DNA of 9,225 nucleotides from NCBI GenBank assembly GCA_014729145.1, contig WJKL01000087.1, forward strand, positions 1-9,225, in the 5' to 3' direction. The translations under genes were made by a program, and so were the position numbers. Numbering within the stretch: position 1 is the first letter of the stretch; the number at the start of each line of letters is the position of its first letter. Under the pieces are notes generated by a model. The model saw only the letters and a list, made by a program, of their open reading frames with translations, did no database searches and was not told where the DNA came from. Source of the stretch: Candidatus Woesearchaeota archaeon (lineage in GTDB: Archaea > Nanobdellota > Nanobdellia > Woesearchaeales > WJKL01). This document shows, in pieces, positions 5,568 through 9,225 of the stretch.

Positions 5568-7331
5568 ATGAAAGCTTCAGAGCTTAAAAAGAAATATTTG
5601 AAATTTTTCAAAAAAAAGCAGCACGCAATAATAGAATCAGCTTCATTAATTCCAGAGCATGATCCAACAGTTCTGTTTACAACAGCAGGAATGCATCCTT
5701 TAGTGCCTTTCCTTGCTGGACAACCTCATCCGCTTGGAAAAAGGCTTGCAGACGTCCAAAAATGCATCAGAACAGGTGATATAGATGAAGTTGGAGACCC
5801 TTCACACTTAACTTTCTTTGAGATGCTTGGAAACTGGAGTTTGGGGGATTACTTCAAAAAACAGGCAATTGAATGGTCTTATGAATTCCTTACAAAAGAA
5901 CTGAAATTCGATCCTAAAAAAATATCAGTAACCTGTTTTGCTGGAGATAAAGATGCTGAAAAGGATGATGAATCAGCCCAAACATGGAAATCATTAGGGA
6001 TTCCAGAAGAAAGAATTTATTTCCTTCCAAAAAAAGACAATTGGTGGGGTCCTGCAGGAGAAACAGGACCATGCGGCCCTGATACAGAGATGTTCATAGA
6101 CACAGGGAAAAGACAATGCTCACCAGAATGCAAACCAGGATGCTCCTGCGGAAAATACTTCGAGATCTGGAACGATGTTTTCATGGAATATAACAAAAAG
6201 AAAGACGGCACATATGAAAAACTAAAGCAAAAAAACGTTGACACTGGTATGGGGGTTGAAAGAACTGCTGCCATGCTTCAGGGAAAAGACAATGTATATG
6301 AAACAAAACTGTTCCAGCCGATCTTCAAAGAGATAAAACAGTTAGCAAAACTAAAAAACCTTACTGAACAGCAAAACAAAAGCGCAAGGATAATTGCAGA
6401 TCACATGAGAGCAGCTACTTTTATCTTAGGAGATGAAAGAAAAATAACTCCATCTAATGTTGACCAGGGATATATCCTAAGAAGGTTCATCAGAAGAGCT
6501 ATAAGGCATGGAAGACTGTTAAACATCAAAGGGGATTTGTGCAGGCCTCTTGCAAAAATCATCATCCATATCCACAGCAATGATTATCCAGAATTAAAAA
6601 ATAACAGAAAATTCATCATGGATGAACTGTTAAAAGAAGAGAAAAAATTCAGCAAAACTCTTGAAAAAGGCCTAAAAGAATTCAAAAAAATAGCTGAGCA
6701 GGGAGATATTTCAGGAAAAGATGCTTTTCTTCTTTACCAATCTTATGGGTTTCCTATTGAGATGATCATAGAGCTTGCAAATGAAAAAAATATAAATGTA
6801 GATGAAAAAGGATTCAAAAAAGAATATGAACACCATCAGGAAATCTCAAAAAAAGGAGCAGAAAAAAGGTTCAAAGGAGGCTTGTCAGAATCATCAAAAG
6901 CAACTGCAAAACTTCACACTGCAACCCACTTGTTGGGAGAAGCATTAAGAAAAGTTCTTAACGATCCAGACATTAAACAAAAAGGCTCCAATATAACTTC
7001 AGAAAGATTAAGATATGATTTTAATTTTGACAGAGCATTGACAGATAAAGAGATCAAAGCAGTAGAAGATGAAGTCAACAAACAAATCCAGGCAGGTCTT
7101 GAAATAAAAAAACAGGAGATGAAATTAGACAAAGCATTAGAGTCAGGAGCACAATCAGAATTCGGAGCAAAATACCCTGAAAAAGTCTGGGTTTATTCTA
7201 TAAAAAATTATTCCAAAGAAATTTGCATGGGCCCTCATGTTAATAATACAAAAGAACTAGGCCATTTCAAAATCAAAAAAGAAAAAAGTTCTGCTGCTGG
7301 TATAAGAAGGATAAAGGCTGTTTTGGAATGA
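5568..7331 (+). CDS. alaS: Alanine-tRNA ligase, short bacterial-type form with editing domain but no C-terminal DHHA1/C-Ala region
   Basis: The enzyme attaches alanine to tRNA-Ala. The class II catalytic domain is clear: TVLFTTAGMHPLVP (34-47), VQKCIRTGDIDEVGD (63-77), FFEMLGNWSLGDYF (83-96), WWGPAGETGPCGPDTEMF (159-176) and the motif-3 glycine-arginine segment GMGVER (227-232). The editing domain that clears mischarged Ser/Gly has all four metal ligands: H450 and H454 in HTATH, and C553 and H557 in CMGPH. The chain ends at 587 residues, about 30 after the last ligand, whereas typical AlaRS is about 870-900, so the DHHA1 and C-Ala oligomerisation region is absent. The N-terminus begins like bacterial AlaRS and lacks the extra archaeal N-terminal segment. 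An inserted cysteine cluster (C184, C188, C192, C194) precedes the conserved EIWNDVFMEY and may bind zinc. This architecture resembles candidate-phyla (CPR) bacterial AlaRS, suggesting ancient transfer, which is inference. TGA ends the gene normally. Confidence 0.96.
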   Translation: MKASELKKKYLKFFKKKQHAIIESASLIPEHDPTVLFTTAGMHPLVPFLAGQPHPLGKRLADVQKCIRTGDIDEVGDPSHLTFFEMLGNWSLGDYFKKQAIEWSYEFLTKELKFDPKKISVTCFAGDKDAEKDDESAQTWKSLGIPEERIYFLPKKDNWWGPAGETGPCGPDTEMFIDTGKRQCSPECKPGCSCGKYFEIWNDVFMEYNKKKDGTYEKLKQKNVDTGMGVERTAAMLQGKDNVYETKLFQPIFKEIKQLAKLKNLTEQQNKSARIIADHMRAATFILGDERKITPSNVDQGYILRRFIRRAIRHGRLLNIKGDLCRPLAKIIIHIHSNDYPELKNNRKFIMDELLKEEKKFSKTLEKGLKEFKKIAEQGDISGKDAFLLYQSYGFPIEMIIELANEKNINVDEKGFKKEYEHHQEISKKGAEKRFKGGLSESSKATAKLHTATHLLGEALRKVLNDPDIKQKGSNITSERLRYDFNFDRALTDKEIKAVEDEVNKQIQAGLEIKKQEMKLDKALESGAQSEFGAKYPEKVWVYSIKNYSKEICMGPHVNNTKELGHFKIKKEKSSAAGIRRIKAVLE

Positions 7332-7334
7332 AAT

Positions 7335-7344
7335 AAAAATTTTT
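7335..7344. terminator. Possible bidirectional oligo-T terminator
   Basis: AAAAATTTTT lies between the convergent alaS and nucleotidyltransferase stops. Read on either strand it gives a run of five T just after, or across, the stop codon. Short T-runs without a hairpin can terminate archaeal transcription, but in this AT-rich DNA chance is a real alternative. Confidence 0.35.
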
Positions 7345-8470
7345 AATTCTTCCCATGCATATATTCTATCATCTCTTTAAAATTAAATTTAGATCTTTTG
7401 ATTAAAGATAATAAACGAAATTCAAGATAAGTAACAATATAACCTATTTTTTTAAATTTGAATATTTTTTTATATAATCCTAATAAAATGATCAATAATT
7501 CTGAAAAGGGCATTTTATAAAAATTATACCTATTCAATAATAAAATTTTTATCATCAGTCTGTTTTTAATTCTAGATAATTTTCCAATTTTCAAAGGATT
7601 ATAAAAAAATAAATCTTCTTTAATTAACCAAAAAGTCAACACCCTCTTAATTTTATTTGGTTGAATTGATTTTATCACTGAATTAGGAACAATATTATAT
7701 ATTTTATTTAAAAGATAAAGATTAATCCACAAAGAAGAATTTAATCTATATTTTTTTGCATTTTTAATTAATAAATGCCAATTAATATTATTATTATTAA
7801 TCAGATTATATAAATTAACAAACCGATATAATTGCCCAAATCTTTTTGTCAAATATCTATAAGAAAGATAAATAAGATTATCTTCAGGTTTAAGGATTCC
7901 AACTGAATAATTATTTATATTGATTTTTTTTGCATTTTTCCAAAATTCATTCAAATCCATATTTGCAAAGTTCATACCCTGATAAAGATTAAGGTTATGA
8001 TGATACTCAAGATAAGGCCATTTGGATTTGACATCATAGGGAACTCCACAATGATCTAAGAAAATTCCTGCATAAGTAGAATAAACAGGCCTATCTATGA
8101 ATAGGTCTATATCGCCTATAGGTTTTGTTCGTTTTTTTTTATATAATGTATATGCAAAAGAAATACCTTTTAATAAAATTATATTATTATATTTTAAAAT
8201 TGAAGGCAAAACAGTTTCAAAAGCTAGCATGTGTTTTTTATTGAACTTTACGATTATTTTTTCTAAATCTCTAAACTTTTTTTTATTCTCTTCTGGGATT
8301 TCATTTTCTAAGCATTTAAAAACATTATCAAAAACTTTATTTATAGCGGAAATCTTAAATAAATACTCCCAATTTATTTTTTTATTTAATAAATTATTTA
8401 CTTCTTTATTTTCATCCTCATTTAAATAACCCTTAAAACATAAAAAAACTAAATTTTCTTCTGTTTTCAT
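7343..8470 (-). CDS. Nucleotidyltransferase family protein (NTP_transf_5 type)
   Basis: This 375-residue protein resembles the uncharacterised nucleotidyltransferase family PF14907. The core is residues about 95-160: LLKGISFAYTLYKKK, then the polymerase-beta-fold metal motif GDIDLFI with D120 and D122, and the family-like segment WPYLEYHHNLNLY (151-163) with H157-H158. KPEDNLIYLSYRYL (194-207) is another usual block. The C-terminal third is helical and very basic, perhaps lying on nucleic acid or membrane. Family members occur in surface polysaccharide and peptide-modification loci, but their substrates are mostly unknown, so none is assigned. The N-terminal 80 residues are divergent. The ATG at 8470 is backed by a TATA-like box about 28 nt upstream. 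The gene is visibly richer in A+T than alaS (for example 12% G+C over 7441-7500), hinting at a different history. It converges on alaS with an 11-nt gap. Confidence 0.82.
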   Translation of the reverse strand: MKTEENLVFLCFKGYLNEDENKEVNNLLNKKINWEYLFKISAINKVFDNVFKCLENEIPEENKKKFRDLEKIIVKFNKKHMLAFETVLPSILKYNNIILLKGISFAYTLYKKKRTKPIGDIDLFIDRPVYSTYAGIFLDHCGVPYDVKSKWPYLEYHHNLNLYQGMNFANMDLNEFWKNAKKININNYSVGILKPEDNLIYLSYRYLTKRFGQLYRFVNLYNLINNNNINWHLLIKNAKKYRLNSSLWINLYLLNKIYNIVPNSVIKSIQPNKIKRVLTFWLIKEDLFFYNPLKIGKLSRIKNRLMIKILLLNRYNFYKMPFSELLIILLGLYKKIFKFKKIGYIVTYLEFRLLSLIKRSKFNFKEMIEYMHGKN

Positions 8471-8492
8471 CTTATTTGATTTGAATTCTTTT

Positions 8493-8504
8493 CTTTAAAA
8501 ATAT
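8493..8504 (-). promoter_or_regulatory. TATA-like box for the nucleotidyltransferase gene
   Basis: On the minus strand this reads ATATTTTTAAAG, centred about 28 nt before the ATG at 8470. It indicates that this gene is transcribed from its own promoter in the 99-bp divergent spacer rather than from further upstream. Confidence 0.42.
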
Positions 8505-8540
8505 ACCTATATTTACAAATAATTTGCCAAAATAGAAAAG

Positions 8541-8551
8541 AATTTAAATTA
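8541..8551 (+). promoter_or_regulatory. TATA-like box for the GGDEF gene
   Basis: AATTTAAATTA is centred about 24 nt before the ATG at 8570. The spacing is at the short end of the usual range. It suggests that the GGDEF gene is expressed with archaeal signals and a leaderless mRNA. Confidence 0.42.
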
Positions 8552-8569
8552 AAAAATAAAATAATTATC

Positions 8570-9225
8570 ATGCAGGAAATTATAAAGAATATATCTTCAG
8601 GATTGAATTCAATAAGTTCGGTAAAATACGCCTTAATAGAATTTTCAAAGGTAAAATTAAAAAATTCTTCTGATTTTTTTGGTTTTTTTAATAAATTAAA
8701 GGATAATAAAATATATAGATTATACAATAAAATCTATTTCATATATAATGGGGGGAACTTTCTAAATTTAACAATCAAATTTAATAAAATACCTAATAAT
8801 CAAGAAAAGATATTAATAAAAAGTATGATCAGTACTATAAAAGAGATTACACTTCTTCACGATAAAATTAGATTTGATGAATTAACAAAAGTAGGGAATC
8901 TTAAAAAATTAAAAGAAGATATACTTTTTTATATAGAAAGAGGAAAAAGAAATAAAAATAAATTTTCATTGGTTTTCTTAGACTTAGATGGATTTAAAGA
9001 AATTAATGATTTTTTAGGGCATTTGGCAGGAAATTTTATCTTAAAGAACTTTGCATCATTCATTAATAAAAATACAAGATATATAGATAAACTTTATAGA
9101 TATGGAGGAGATGAATTTGTTTTAATATTAGAAGAAACTTCAAAAAAAGAAGCTATATTTTTAATGGAAAAAATCATAAAAGAATTAAGTAAAAAAGTAT
9201 TTTTAATAGAAGAGAATAAATTAAA
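8570..9225 (+). CDS. GGDEF-domain protein (putative diguanylate or related dinucleotide cyclase), N-terminal part
   Basis: The reading frame is open from the ATG at 8570 to the right edge, giving 218 residues without a stop. Residues 1-80 are unrecognised and contain no clear membrane helix. A helix at about 81-104 leads into DELTKVGNL, matching the usual D.LTGL.NR entry of GGDEF domains. Then come FLDLDGFKEINDFLGH (136-151) with metal-ligand Asp138 and base-contacting Asn146, the inhibitory-site RxxD at R170-D173, and exactly five residues later an intact GGDEF (179-183). GGDEF enzymes join two GTP into cyclic di-GMP, working as dimers and switched by their N-terminal domain. One oddity is that the D in the usual GH..GD motif is Asn155; the equivalent residue in PleD, Asp344, contacts guanine. 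The family is largely bacterial, so its presence here is notable. The segment is strongly AT-rich. The C-terminus lies beyond the window. Confidence 0.9.
   Translation, partial: MQEIIKNISSGLNSISSVKYALIEFSKVKLKNSSDFFGFFNKLKDNKIYRLYNKIYFIYNGGNFLNLTIKFNKIPNNQEKILIKSMISTIKEITLLHDKIRFDELTKVGNLKKLKEDILFYIERGKRNKNKFSLVFLDLDGFKEINDFLGHLAGNFILKNFASFINKNTRYIDKLYRYGGDEFVLILEETSKKEAIFLMEKIIKELSKKVFLIEENKL

Noticed and set aside
6017..7132. Minus-strand reading frames at 6017-6274 and 6914-7132 inside alaS
   Set aside because: They are antisense to motif-bearing AlaRS sequence and have no independent support.
8097..8429. Plus-strand reading frame of 110 codons inside the nucleotidyltransferase gene
   Set aside because: It is antisense to the GDIDLF motif region. 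The hydrophobic look comes from reading a Lys-rich gene backward.
8467..8727. An 86-codon minus-strand reading frame whose stop overlaps the nucleotidyltransferase start as ATGA
   Set aside because: The overlap looks like translational coupling, but over 60% of the frame is antisense to the well-supported GGDEF gene. The rest covers both promoters of the spacer, including the TATA-like box of the gene it would precede, and the protein has no recognisable family.
1..9225. CRISPR array, rRNA or tRNA genes
   Set aside because: No regularly spaced direct repeats and no conserved RNA signatures were seen on either strand. The only tandem repeat is the six-unit AAT run at 5507-5524.

Overview
The window looks like part of a small-genome archaeon, most likely a DPANN lineage close to Woesearchaeota or Pacearchaeota. 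The strongest evidence is a complete Nre-family DNA-repair protein, an archaeal family, whose extreme C-terminus is a PCNA-binding PIP box. Supporting signs are TATA-like boxes about 24-30 nt upstream of nearly every start codon, as expected for archaeal leaderless mRNAs, and a lipoprotein with the paired-cysteine repeats I associate with these lineages. The lineage call is inference. Several genes look bacterial in type: a truncated alanyl-tRNA synthetase, a monotopic phosphoglycosyl transferase, a VanZ-like protein and a GGDEF protein.

Layout. Bases 2-520 (+) are the C-terminal part of a nucleotide-sugar dehydrogenase. It is followed by a sugar-1-phosphate transferase (521-1117, -), a VanZ-like membrane protein (1197-1592, +), a small Cys-repeat lipoprotein (1589-1873, -), a 166-bp inverted-repeat element with a perfect 9-bp target duplication (1912-2095), and NreA (2143-3369, +). 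Next come an ABC exporter and the small membrane protein encoded before it (3358-5458, -), alanyl-tRNA synthetase (5568-7331, +), a family-5-type nucleotidyltransferase (7343-8470, -), and the first 218 codons of a GGDEF protein that runs off the right edge (8570-9225, +).

Architecture. Apart from the exporter pair, every gene is on the opposite strand from its neighbour. The four convergent junctions are extremely tight: abutting, 4-nt overlap, 12-nt overlap and 11-nt gap. The divergent spacers are 79-109 bp and carry a TATA-like box facing each way. The one longer spacer (269 bp) returns to 94 bp if the inverted-repeat element and one copy of its duplication are removed. No stretch longer than 300 bases lacks a gene, and I saw no tRNA, rRNA or CRISPR.

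How the genes may work together. The dehydrogenase, phosphoglycosyl transferase, VanZ-like protein, ABC exporter and perhaps the nucleotidyltransferase suggest cell-surface glycan or lipid-linked sugar metabolism. NreA and AlaRS are housekeeping genes. The most notable item is the GGDEF protein: cyclic-dinucleotide synthesis is largely a bacterial trait. The copy here keeps the GGDEF motif and the RxxD inhibitory site, but has Asn where the guanine-contacting Asp is expected. It lies in a stretch visibly richer in A+T than the housekeeping genes.
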